Shown piece after piece: positions 55,302 through 64,000 of a DNA stretch of 64,000 bases. Origin of the DNA: Hanleya hanleyi (Eukaryota > Mollusca > Polyplacophora > Lepidopleurida > Hanleyidae); contig JAVTVY010018744.1 in NCBI GenBank assembly GCA_036873755.1, positions 1 through 64,000 on the forward strand, in the 5' to 3' direction. Position 1 is the stretch's first letter; each line of letters opens with the position of its first letter. The position numbers and the translations under genes are program-made. Below the pieces are notes generated by a model. It was not told the DNA's origin. It did not search any database and saw only the letters and a list, made by a program, of their open reading frames with translations.

Positions 55302-56533
55302 CAGTGGCGTCGGAACCGAGGGGGGGGGGGCAGGGCGGCCCGCCCCCCCCCCCCACATTTGATTTAGGTGAGGGCCCGAATATCTTTGCTCCCCCCCCCC
55401 ACTTCTCGGCACTTCTAACTGACCATGTCCCCACTGAAAAATTACAGATAGAGTGCCAGGACGTGTAGTGGTGTGTTATAGGCCTGTTTTCTTTGTGTTA
55501 AACCAGAATTCAATTTGAGTCGGGCATATTCTTCAATATCGATGCGTGTTCATGCGAAACAAATGTGAAAATAGAACCATAAATCTATATACATTGTGTT
55601 CAGATTTATTTCCGGTAAAACGCATCTCCGGCAACCCCCTAAGCTTCCGGGACCTAGGCGTACCTTCGACCCTCACCTAACAGGCTGCGAAGATCGCTTA
55701 TTTTAGCTTTGTGTAAATAAAACGGTAGATACTTTATGTAGGAAGCTATTGTCTGAGTCTTTGTGCATATGAAAAGGCTCAAGTCTAGATACATTGTTGT
55801 CCCCAGACTTGGCTATTGTATGCATTGTCTGGTGATTCTTACATGGAGTATGAACCAATGAATCGGGATCATATTGGTTCTAATGTTCCATGATGTAAAG
55901 GTCATCGGTTTTGTATGTTTGTGTTGTTATGTGTTAAATATAACTAGAAAGTCAAATGGATTCAGGCATGAAGTATGATGTTTTCAATATCGGTGCGTGC
56001 TTTAAATGCGAAACAAACGTGAAAATAGAACCATAAATCTGCATACGTTATGTTAGAATTTATTTCCGGGAAAACGCTTAGAACGCATCTCCGGATATCT
56101 GGGACTTCGGAGCTTCCGGGGCCTAGGCGGCCCCTGGACCCTCGCCTGTTTGATTGTGAGGATTCCCATGTTTTATCTTTGCGTGAATGAATCGTATCGG
56201 TAGGCATATTGGTTTCCCTTCCATGTACTAAAAGTCATCGTTTTGTATGTTTTAAATATAATTAGAAAGTCAAATGGATGCAGGCATGAGGTGCGAGGTT
56301 TTCAATATCGATGCGCGCTTATAATTGCGAAAAAATCGTGAAAATAGAACCATAAATCTGCATGCAGTATGATCAATTGTATTGCCGGGAAAACGTTCAG
56401 AACGCATCTCCGGCGATCTAGGACCCCAGCGCTTCCGGGGCATAGGCGGCCCTGGACCCTCACCTGTTGGGCTGTGATAGTCGACCGGGCTTCCCCCCCC
56501 CCCCACACTTTCAATTACATTCCGACGCCACTG
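55302..56533. mobile_element. 1.23-kb element with CAGTGGCGTCGGAA termini, in Gypsy-2
   Basis: CAGTGGCGTCGGAA at 55,302-55,315 and its exact reverse complement at 56,520-56,533. Inside are long G or C runs next to the ends and about three diverged copies of a block with cttccggggcctaggcggcc and gaacgcatctccgg. It is the same family as 22,174-23,193, in the opposite orientation. It separates Gypsy-2 integrase from the third ORF. No transposase. Confidence 0.85.
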
Positions 56534-57503
56534 TATGCCTGAGTCGCATTCGGACCATTTAATTGTTTCTGTGTATCTCTGACCACATAAGGCTTGAGCC
56601 TGTCAACGTGAACTTTATACTGCTTGCCTAGCTGTATTCGATAAGTCACTTCACTGTATCGATTGAGAATCGCATATGGCCTAGTCCTCCATTTCTGTAG
56701 CTTTGGATAGACTCCTCTTTTACGCCGAGGTGTATACAGCCATACCATTTCTCTAACGGAGTAGGGCTGCCAGTTTAGAAGTGCGTCGTATTGGAGTTTC
56801 TGTCGGCGTAAGCCGTTTTCCAAGTGCGTACGCGCCAGAACGTGCACATTTTCCAACTGCTCACCAAAATGCTGCACATATTCAGTGAGACTTGTTTGAC
56901 TGAATTCTGGTGGTAATCCTGCGATCAACTCTATAGAGAGGACAAGTTCACGACCCAGCATCAGTTGATTTGGCGAAAACTTCGTCGATTCATGTTCGGC
57001 TGCCCGATACGCCATGCATACTAGTTGTAGATACTGGTCCCAATCTCGCTGGTTTTCTGCGACGTATGCACTCAACATGTTTTGCAGTGTCCTGTTCATT
57101 CGTTCGACCATCCCGTCAGACTGGGGATGATAGGCAGTGGTCCTGGTTTTATTAATGTCAGTAATTTGCATAATTCTGTCATTAATTTGGACTCGAATTG
57201 TCCACCCTGATCGGAATGTATGGTCCTGGGAACGCCAAACCTACATACCACTTCGTCTACCAGGACTCTGGCCACCGTTTCCGCCCCCATGTCTGACATG
57301 ACATGAACCTCCGCCCATTTGGAGAAGTAATCTTGGATCACCAATATGTAGGAGTTGCCAGTCGTCGTTTTAGTTACCGGTCCCATGATGTCAATCGCAA
57401 TTCGCTCCATCGGCATTCCGGCACCAGTCAACTGCATCGACAGACGCCGGCGTTTACCAGTTGACTTCAAGACCCTGCACAACTCATGTGGGCTATGGTC
57501 CAT
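56534..57503 (-). pseudogene. pol: Gypsy-2 integrase, truncated and frameshifted
   Basis: Minus-strand frames give the end of the zinc domain (LCRVLKSTGKRR), then the core with D in MERIAIDIMGPV, D in TIHSDQGGQFE and E in QSDGMVERMNRTL, followed by ELVLSIELIAGLPPEF and a C-terminal domain with YKVHVDRLKPYVV. A one-base frame change near 57,165 lies between the second Asp and the Glu. All three catalytic residues are present but in two frames. The protease, RT and RNase H are absent: similarity stops at about 57,500. It is a different Gypsy lineage from Gypsy-1, with low sequence similarity. Confidence 0.88.
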
Positions 57504-57599
57504 CTAGGACCATTTGACTAGATGTAAAGCCGTTTTGCGGGATCTGCGGTCATTTCCACCAAGTCCTACTTTCACGTGACCGGAAGTAGTCTCTTCAAG

Positions 57600-57940
57600 A
57601 CACAATTGTAACCCATTGTATTTCTTGAAGGATTAAAGCTAGGGTCTCCAAATTTATATTATATATGCACTCGTGATTGACTAGAAGCCTATTCCAGTTG
57701 ACTGACCTGGTTTATTATTATATAACATGAAAAAATAAAGCTAGGCTTTCCAAATTACTACTATGTATACATCTGGCGAAGGTCCAGAGGTGTGCTGACT
57801 TATTTTATCAAGGTCAAATTATAGTATTTGCTATATTTTTAAAGGATTCATATTACTTATGCAGCAGGTGATTGACTAGAAGCCTATCCCAGTTGACTGA
57901 CCTTGACCTATTTTGTAAAGTTCATATACGGTCTTCGTAG
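57600..57940. repeat. Repeat family R3, copy at 57.6 kb
   Basis: gactagaagcctatcccagt, tgaccttgacctatttt and agctaggctttccaaat blocks recur every 130-140 bp and match 20,690-21,080 in reverse orientation. Confidence 0.65.
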
Positions 57941-58064
57941 GAAACCATCTGCAAATTGTCCGGTAATCAGTGAGTCCATCCGAATCCTTTCGTCGGCAAA
58001 ATAAGGAGAACCGTTGGCATTAGAACCTTGATTGTTGGCATGAAGGTGCATTAAGGGACTGTTA

Positions 58065-58759
58065 CTAGCAAGTTCTGAGCTGACCTACTTTTAATGAAAA
58101 TTTATGGTGATTTTTGATGAAAATCACTGGTGATTCTGACTCGGGAATTGCCCATCTTAATATAGGCAGGATTTCAACTGGGGGTGGAGATTTCCAAGTG
58201 TACTTCTTGGCTAATTCAGAAACTCCACTCAGCATGCTTGAATCAGGGATCTGTAAGTGAAAGTACTCCACGATATGAGCATTGGTCTTATTATGGGTCA
58301 GCAGAAAACCGTGAAAGAAATCCATCTGTGAGGGGGATAATCTCCATGCTCCATTAGCTTGCATGATAGCAGGTTGGCTGATTTGACAATATCATAATCC
58401 TGTCCCTGTCCGGGTCCTGAATGGGCCTGGCTGGTAGAACCGAATGATGCAGTGATGCAAAGAATATACTTTAAAAGTTTTAAAGTTGAAGCATTCTTCA
58501 GTTGATAATTGTAACCATCAATCAACAATATTGGCGTTGTCCCCTTGTCTGTCCAAATCTCTATCCATCTTCCGCTGGTGTAGGCTTTATCTGCGAACTT
58601 AGTTGATAGACAGTCGCCATCTTGGCTTAATTCTAAACAAGACGGAATAAGCCTTCCATCAAGAAGGCCGGTGATCTGACAAAGAACGTGATCTGGAATG
58701 GCGATGACGGCACTCCCTATTCGAAGAAAACAAATCTGCTCCATCACTGGCAGATTCAT
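58065..58759 (-). pseudogene. Unrecognised frameshifted ORF
   Basis: Two overlapping minus-strand frames join at about 58,300-58,380: MNLPVMEQICFLRIGSAVIA ... RWIEIWTDKGTTPILLIDGY, then MQANGAWRLSPSQMDFFHGF ... FHLQIPDSSMLSGVSELAKK, with a stop at 58,065. The combined length (about 230 codons) and mixed hydrophobic composition look like real coding sequence with one frameshift. It could be an old domesticated or transposon gene. I do not recognise the family. It lies between the truncated Gypsy-2 and the Penelope-like region with no obvious promoter. Confidence 0.4.
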
Positions 58760-58965
58760 TGAACGTCATCTACAGCAGACTTGTGGTCAGGCTCATAAAA
58801 AGTAGACTTGTGCATGGCTCGTCCCCTGTCATCTTGCGACCTCCTTGTCCCAGGACCAGCGATGATACACATTTCGATCACGAGAACAATGAATTAATGT
58901 CTCCCTGCCAATGGAAGGACGGGGCTGCACAAAATCATTGCGGTAATAGCGGGACTCTAGCCTAG

Positions 58966-59713
58966 GCTAAGGTCCCACTCCCAAGAACGAGCACAATAGT
59001 ACCTGTCCTGCTCTCAGGACCGGTGGCCTGATAGTATACCGATGATCCTGATCCCGAAATACGATTCCTTGGACTTTCTCTACTTAGAGCAAGTAAATTA
59101 GAGCAATGTCTGTTCTGACATTCCCTGAAAATTCCAAACGTTGCCGCTCTATCGGCTTTCTTGGTCTATTTTTGTTTTTCTATTCGACCTGCTTTTCGTG
59201 CAAAAGAAAATCTATGCATATCGGCAGGTCTCCTGTTTGGAGTGTTTGGTCTGGGGCGATGCTGCCTGGCGTAATTACGCCCCGGATTTACGTTTAACAA
59301 CGAGTACAAACCATCGTCTCAAGACTACAAGATTCTGTTGCGAAGTATTCTTGCTAAAAAAATTTACGATAACAAAAATGGCACCAAAGATTTCTCTGCC
59401 ATTCACTTCGCTGTTGTTGTTGCTGTTTTCGGCCCTCGATTTTCGGGGCCACATACTTATGGATAACTTCCAACACCTAGCGTACGCACTATGCACACAG
59501 TTCAATGTGCCTACCAAATTACTCTCTTGATGAATCAAGTGTTATCACTTTATTCGTTGATATCTTTTTATCTACACGAGAATTTTATTAAGAAATTATC
59601 TTTGGAACACAATTCTGCAAGAAAATATCGCATCTTTTAATAGATATAATAATTAATTTTCACAGCCAAAATTTCCCGAACAAATTCTGAATTAGACCTA
59701 CATTTGAAATAAA
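58966..59713. other. No gene supported
   Basis: Several short frames exist. One (from MAPKISLPFTSLLLLLFSAL, about 59,380) has a signal-peptide-like start but only 50 codons. Nothing else supports it. Confidence 0.4.
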
Positions 59714-60160
59714 GTGGAGCATTCAATTAATTTCTTTTTACTGAGAAATTATGAACAGGGTTGGTGTGGGTTTACTTCCCCGAGAAGACAATCAGAAATG
59801 GCTCTCGTCAGCGACATGAAGTTCATCGTAGATCTTCCCCAGGCATACCTAGACTCGTCTGACGGCCGGGACAAAGATCAAGTCTGGAGTTACGCAATCA
59901 TCCGCCACTGCTTCTGGGACTACAAAAGACAGTCTCCAAGTGACGGTCTGCTTCAACATCGAGAGCTATCAACGCAGATCGACCTTTTTGTTATCGGGAC
60001 CGGATATAAGGCATTTTCTTCTCTACCGACAACGGGCCTGAGTCGCCTTCCGTTTCGACATGACGGGCTACGGCTTCCTATAGGTCAACGTTTGCTGCAT
60101 CGAGTACTCATCCCTGGCCATTTTGGTTCTTGTTTCAGATCAGCCGAACGGGCTTCGGCT
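59714..60160 (+). other. Coding-like segment fused to Penelope RT, unknown
   Basis: This part is GC-richer than its surroundings and open for about 149 codons (MALVSDMKFIVDLPQAYLDS, YAIIRHCFWDYKRQSPSDG, GLRLPIGQRLLHRVLIPGH). At about 60,160 it passes without a stop into the RT of a truncated Penelope-like copy. An acceptor-like attttcacag precedes at about 59,665. I do not recognise the peptide. It may be a host exon, part of another element, or a chance open frame. Confidence 0.3.
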
Positions 60161-60890
60161 TATTTAAAGCATTCTTTAGCTCTACTAAGAGATAAGAGAT
60201 ATCATTCATGGGATGTTTCTTTGTTTATAGAGTTGCTTGAATTTCTCATTAAAAATATCTATGTGAAATTTGGCAACACAATATATCAACAGCATATAGG
60301 TATTCCAATGGGTACTAATTGTGCACCCCTATTGGCTGACCTATACCTGTTCTCTTATGAATATGACTATATGCAGGCGCTTTCAAAAACCGATCCATTC
60401 AAAGTCCGTTCCTTCTCATTCACCAAACGCTATATAGACAATCTTCTCGCTGTGGATAATCGCTATATAAATGGCACAGTGAAGGATATATATCCACCTT
60501 CACTGGATTTGAAGGAAACTACAGATAACTCTACAGGCACATCGTATTGAGACATATATCTCTATAAAAATGGAGCGGGCCTTCTCTCTCGTCGACTGTA
60601 TGACAAAAGAGATGATTACAATTTCGACATCGTAAACTATCCCTTTCTGGACAGTAATATTCCAGTGGGATCTGCATATAAATATCACGCCTGGTAGCAT
60701 TTGCTAGATCCTGTGTTAAATGTGACGATTTTAATCAACGTCACAAAACATTGTTGCAGAAACTTATAAAACAGGGCTACACCACCAAGAGCCTCCACTC
60801 AAAGTTTCTCAAATTTGGCGATACATATCGCATGTTGATAGCAAAATACGAGCGTAGCGTGCAAGATCTATGGCGTTACGTTACGTAACT
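60160..60890 (+). pseudogene. Upstream truncated Penelope-like copy: RT C-terminal part
   Basis: Begins abruptly in the RT palm and reads WDVSLFIELLEFLIKN, QQHIGIPMGTNCAPLLADLY, LFSYEYDYMQAL and FTKRYIDNLLAVDN. The catalytic YIDD is changed to YIDN (60,431-60,442). A TGA at 60,548 and further stops follow, with the RT tail (FNQRHKTLLQKLIKQGY, FGDTYRMLIAKYERSVQDL) still recognisable to about 60,890. The same region recurs at 63,553 with very high identity. A truncated copy directly upstream of a longer copy is the usual tandem arrangement of Penelope-like elements. Confidence 0.88.
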
Positions 60891-61290
60891 TGTGTCTAAT
60901 TCCGCTTAACCCGGGGCTAGCGGCCGTATGAACCCATGTACTTCAAGATCCTCATGGTACTCATATGAACAGTCACAATCAAAGCGTGACTGAGATACAT
61001 CATTCTTTAGATGACGACCTTACAACGAATATTATGGATTAAGAATACTGATCAGTGATACGGATTTAATATTTTTGGAACATCATGAGGTCTTGCCGGC
61101 ATCATTGAAAGCTGTTGACCGCTTCTCTCTTGCAGGAAACAAGCCTATGTTTATGTATACTATGATTGTCTTTTTGAATTTGGTGCTAATACTGTTATAT
61201 GGAATATGGAATAGGTCTTTGGATTATGGACACGGATATTCTCTAATGGACGACGGCTGGATTATGAATGACGGACTAGACGCTTGTAAT
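60891..61290 (+). mobile_element. Penelope-like pseudo-LTR (shared spacer and N-terminal start)
   Basis: This stretch joins the RT end of the upstream copy to the N-terminal coding start of the next. It ends at CTTGTAAT (61,290). The two solo fragments at 14,822 and 41,764 end at the same base, while here the sequence runs on into the endonuclease ORF, as expected for a 5' pseudo-LTR. Confidence 0.72.
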
Positions 61291-62919
61291 TTTAACCTGT
61301 GTATGCCTGGATTCTGCTGGTGGACAAGTTGTCCCCGAGGCCGGGCCCCTGCACACCCAGCACTCATAATGGATACAACAGAAAGAAAAAATAGTAAGAC
61401 AGACCGAAGGAACCTTAGTGCAGGTTTCTCGGCCGAGTCTCTAATAGTTCGAAATGCACTAAGACCTTTTTCAATCCAAATGACAGATATATTTCTGACC
61501 GCAAAGCAAGATCACGACATCAAACCTTGTAACATTGCGCTTGATGATTGTTTAGCACCGAATTCTACATGTAATAATTTCAAGATTTCTATATGTGGAC
61601 ACCGTGGATCTCTCGCGTGTCCACTCTTTAATACTTCAGCGTCATTCAGTTCCGCGTTAACTGGTAACTCATATTCTGTAAACTCGTATGTTGATCTTAG
61701 TTGTTCTACTACAAACTGTATTTATTTAGTTTCCTGTAAGAAGTGTGGCCAACAGTATGTTGGCAAGCCCACCCAAAGACTCCATCTTAGGGTGAATGGT
61801 CACAGAAAATCCGTTAGGAAAAAGCAATTGCTTATAGGTAAGCATTTTTCTGAACCCGACCATGGCTGGGACAACTTTAGTATTCAGATCATAGACGTCG
61901 TCTATCCATCTACCAAGGATTCCCCCTTTGGATTTGAGAGAAAAATCCGTGAGCGGGAACTATTCTGGATGCTAGAACTTGGGTCAGTGTTTCCGTATGG
62001 TTTAAATGATAATGTCAGTGGGTTCGGCAATGTTACAAACCGCCGTTCAAATATATCCAATATTACCCAGCTATTTAAACCCCATCAACGGAGACATCGC
62101 AGCCATGGTTGGAGAAAGTTTAATGGTGCGATGATTCACCATCATATCACTTTAAATTACTTAGTGGGTTTAACTAACACACCCAATAGTACACATAGCT
62201 TACGTGCAGTTCTGTATGCGTTACCTCTGAGAGCTTTAAATCATATAGCCAGAGATATACAACAATCTGCGTCCTCAGGAAATATAATATCACCCAAAAT
62301 CTATAAAGTATGTCAAGATATAGCGTATTTTCGGTTGTATCGTCCAGTGAACATAATCGAAACATCCCAAGATTGGCTTTTCTTGAAACACAACTACTTA
62401 GATAAAGGACTGGACATTATTAATTTACCTCGAATCCTGAATGATCCAGAGGTACACAATACTGTACCAAATTATTTTAAGTTCACAGAACTTCCTTGCA
62501 TTTCATATAAGTATACTAAATCTATAGCCACCAAAATATTCAATTACTCTAATGCTGTCAAGGAATTTGACTGGAACTTATACACGTCGGGGGGCTATAG
62601 TTGTGATTTTGAATCGTCGAACTTTATCTATACACCATGCAAACATGTTGTGACTGGTGACCTTGATGTGGTGAGTGATAAGGACCTAAGATTACTCCTG
62701 GTGAAGGGACCTAAATATAGAGAGCCGAGAAATATAAATCTGAAGGCCGACCAGAAGATAGTCCTGTCTGCTTTGGAACACTACGTTGTTGAATGGTCTG
62801 AGCGAGAAAAAGTTGAACCTACAGTACTCGATGATTGGCTGGACCTCACCAAGAGCAGGTCGTTGAAACAATCTGCCATATTGACAGAAGTACCCTTCCC
62901 CAAGCAAAACAAGTACTGA
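61075..62919 (+). CDS. Penelope-like element ORF: N-terminal GIY-YIG endonuclease
   Basis: A 614-codon open frame. Residues 24-43 form a hydrophobic segment (KPMFMYTMIVFLNLVLILLY). The GIY-YIG domain lies at about 214-310: CIYLVSCKKCGQQYVG, then RLHLRVNGHR, GKHF and RERELFWMLELG. The Cys-Cys-His-His ligands typical of Penelope-like endonucleases and the catalytic Arg and Glu are visible. The first Gly of GIY is not conserved. A linker with PNYFKFTELPC, then YSCDFESSNFIYTPCKHVVT (residues 508-527), and KGPKYREP leads toward RT. If this linker Cys pair is the CxC motif of N-terminal-endonuclease elements, its second Cys is Phe here. The frame stops at 62,919, while RT continues in another frame. 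The ORF start may be further upstream than the first listed codon (TTG-type) because the leading residues are also conserved in the fragments. Confidence 0.87.
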   Translation: MEHHEVLPASLKAVDRFSLAGNKPMFMYTMIVFLNLVLILLYGIWNRSLDYGHGYSLMDDGWIMNDGLDACNFNLCMPGFCWWTSCPRGRAPAHPALIMDTTERKNSKTDRRNLSAGFSAESLIVRNALRPFSIQMTDIFLTAKQDHDIKPCNIALDDCLAPNSTCNNFKISICGHRGSLACPLFNTSASFSSALTGNSYSVNSYVDLSCSTTNCIYLVSCKKCGQQYVGKPTQRLHLRVNGHRKSVRKKQLLIGKHFSEPDHGWDNFSIQIIDVVYPSTKDSPFGFERKIRERELFWMLELGSVFPYGLNDNVSGFGNVTNRRSNISNITQLFKPHQRRHRSHGWRKFNGAMIHHHITLNYLVGLTNTPNSTHSLRAVLYALPLRALNHIARDIQQSASSGNIISPKIYKVCQDIAYFRLYRPVNIIETSQDWLFLKHNYLDKGLDIINLPRILNDPEVHNTVPNYFKFTELPCISYKYTKSIATKIFNYSNAVKEFDWNLYTSGGYSCDFESSNFIYTPCKHVVTGDLDVVSDKDLRLLLVKGPKYREPRNINLKADQKIVLSALEHYVVEWSEREKVEPTVLDDWLDLTKSRSLKQSAILTEVPFPKQNKY

Positions 62920-64000
62920 GAAGCCCCAATTCGCAACAAGTTCTAGCGAATCTCCAGAGTAAATTCGTCATAGTCCCAGCAGACAAAGCTCCAAATAAGA
63001 TAATATTCATATGTAAATATTACTATTACCAGGTGCTGGTTGAAGAATTGAGTGTAAACATATCGTCATCAAATACGTCTACTTACTCTCAAACTGCATT
63101 TACTCTGGAAGATTTATTTAACAATCACAAAACGTTTCTCAAGGAAAGAGGTATTTGTCTTCCAACCAAACATAACGATATACCAAAAGTATACTGGACT
63201 CCCAAAATGCATAAATCACCATACAAAGCTAGATTCATAGCTGGTTCTAGAAGCTGCACCACCAAGCTTCTTTCAACCCTGTTGACGAGGGCCCTTCAGG
63301 AGGTAAAAGCATTTTGGGAAAGGTATTGCGCCACTATTTCTAAAAACTCTAGCGTTGAATGTATGTGGATATTGAAAAACTATGTCTAACGGAAGAACTT
63401 GATACTAAAGGTCACATACCGTATAGACATGTATCCACATGGGATTTCTCGACTCTATACCACAATCCCTCATCAGGACCTTATTGACCGTCTAAGTTCA
63501 TTAATAGTATCTGTGTTCAAAAAAACTGATCGTAGATATATTAATGTCGGAAGCCATAAAGCATTCTTCAGCTCTACTACATACAAGAGATATCATTCAT
63601 GGGATGTTTCTTTGTTTATAGAGTTGCTTGAATTTCTCATTAAAAATATATATGTGAAATTTGGCAACACAATCTATCAACAGCATATAGGTATTCCAAT
63701 GGATACTAATTGTGCACCCCTATTGGCTGACCTATATCTGTTCTCTTATGAATATGACTATATGCAGGCGCTTTTAAAAACCGATCCATTCAAAGCCCGT
63801 TCCTTCTCATTCACCAAACGCTATATATACGATCTTCTCGCTTTGGATAATCGCTATATAAATGACGCAGTGAAGGATATATATCCACCTTCACAGGATT
63901 TGAAGGAAACTACAGATAACCCTACAGGCACATCGTATTTAGACCCATATCTCTATAAAAATGAAGCGGGCCTTCTCTCTCGTCGACTTTATGACAAAAG
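62880..64000 (+). pseudogene. Penelope-like RT, frameshifted, runs off the window
   Basis: RT follows the endonuclease. Fingers: AKQVLRSPNSQQVLANLQSK, FVIVPADKAPNKIIFICKYY, VYWTPKMHKSPYKARFIAGS and MWILKNYV. After frame changes near 62,900, 63,389 and 63,459, motif A is seen as WDFSTLY and IPHQDLIDRLSSLI, then QQHIGIPMDTNCAPLLADLY and FTKRYIYDLLALDN. The catalytic YIDD has become YIYD (63,822-63,833) and GIPMG has become GIPMD. The right end of the element is outside the window. Domain order (endonuclease, linker, RT) is the reverse of canonical Penelope elements. Confidence 0.87.

Noticed and set aside
58759..58965. Plus-strand ORF with Arg/Pro-rich peptide
   Set aside because: Short, no motif, and unsupported by context.
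59380..59530. Small secreted protein (MAPKISLPFTSLLLLLF...)
   Set aside because: Only 50 codons, no splice sites or poly(A) signal close by, and both strands are open.

Overview
This is a transposon-dense stretch of an animal genome. It has intron-containing genes with GT/AG junctions and a high AT background. There are no operons, ribosome-binding sites or CRISPR arrays. The set of repeats (a Penelope-like element with an N-terminal GIY-YIG domain, a DIRS-like YR element, Gypsy elements primed by tRNA-Leu, and satellite cores ending in a (GGAC)n tract plus a C/G-rich hairpin) best fits a marine invertebrate. I favour a mollusc or another lophotrochozoan, but the window alone does not settle this.

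Host genes are few. At 260-385 (+) is a likely last coding exon with a GAB-like YIQVD motif, followed by poly(A) signals. On the minus strand, two exons (5143-4858 and 2620-1588), joined in phase across a 2.2 kb intron, encode a BTB-BACK-PHR protein of the BTBD1/2/3/6 type. A 5'-truncated L1/Tx1-group LINE with a 14-bp target-site duplication sits a few bases upstream of the acceptor of the BTB exon. Two more possible exons (33087-32955 and 32286-32125, both minus) have weaker support.

From left to right the rest is as follows. 2.7-4.7 kb: repeats and a TTAA-flanked piggyBac-type MITE. 10.4-13.9 kb: a decayed DIRS-like retrotransposon (minus). 14.6-16.5 kb: a minisatellite invaded by a Penelope-like fragment and a SINE-like repeat. 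16.7-18.2 kb: a hairpin, a roughly 165-bp satellite, a microsatellite and a terminal hairpin. 18.2-28.5 kb: a roughly 3.08 kb unit carrying a frameshifted THAP-domain gene, present twice in tandem and partly a third time in inverted orientation. Its second copy is interrupted by a 2.0 kb element that itself contains a CAGTGGCG-terminated element. 27-31 kb: more satellite-cored repeats. 31.7-32.1 kb: a tRNA-derived SINE turned into a palindrome.

From 36.4 to 54.5 kb an RT-bearing LINE appears to be split by LTR-retrotransposon sequence. The main Gypsy element runs from about 43.2 to 53.6 kb and has LTRs, a tRNA-Leu primer site, gag, protease, RT-RNase H, integrase and a polypurine tract. Downstream of integrase it also has a third ORF with two C2H2-like zinc fingers. 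A second, truncated Gypsy copy (54.4-57.5 kb, minus) likewise has a zinc-finger ORF downstream of its integrase. This shared accessory gene is the most interesting signal here. The right end (60.16-64.0 kb) is a Penelope-like element with permuted domains (endonuclease before RT), preceded in tandem by a truncated copy.

Nearly all transposon genes carry stops or frameshifts, so the window is largely a fossil record of insertions rather than active elements.
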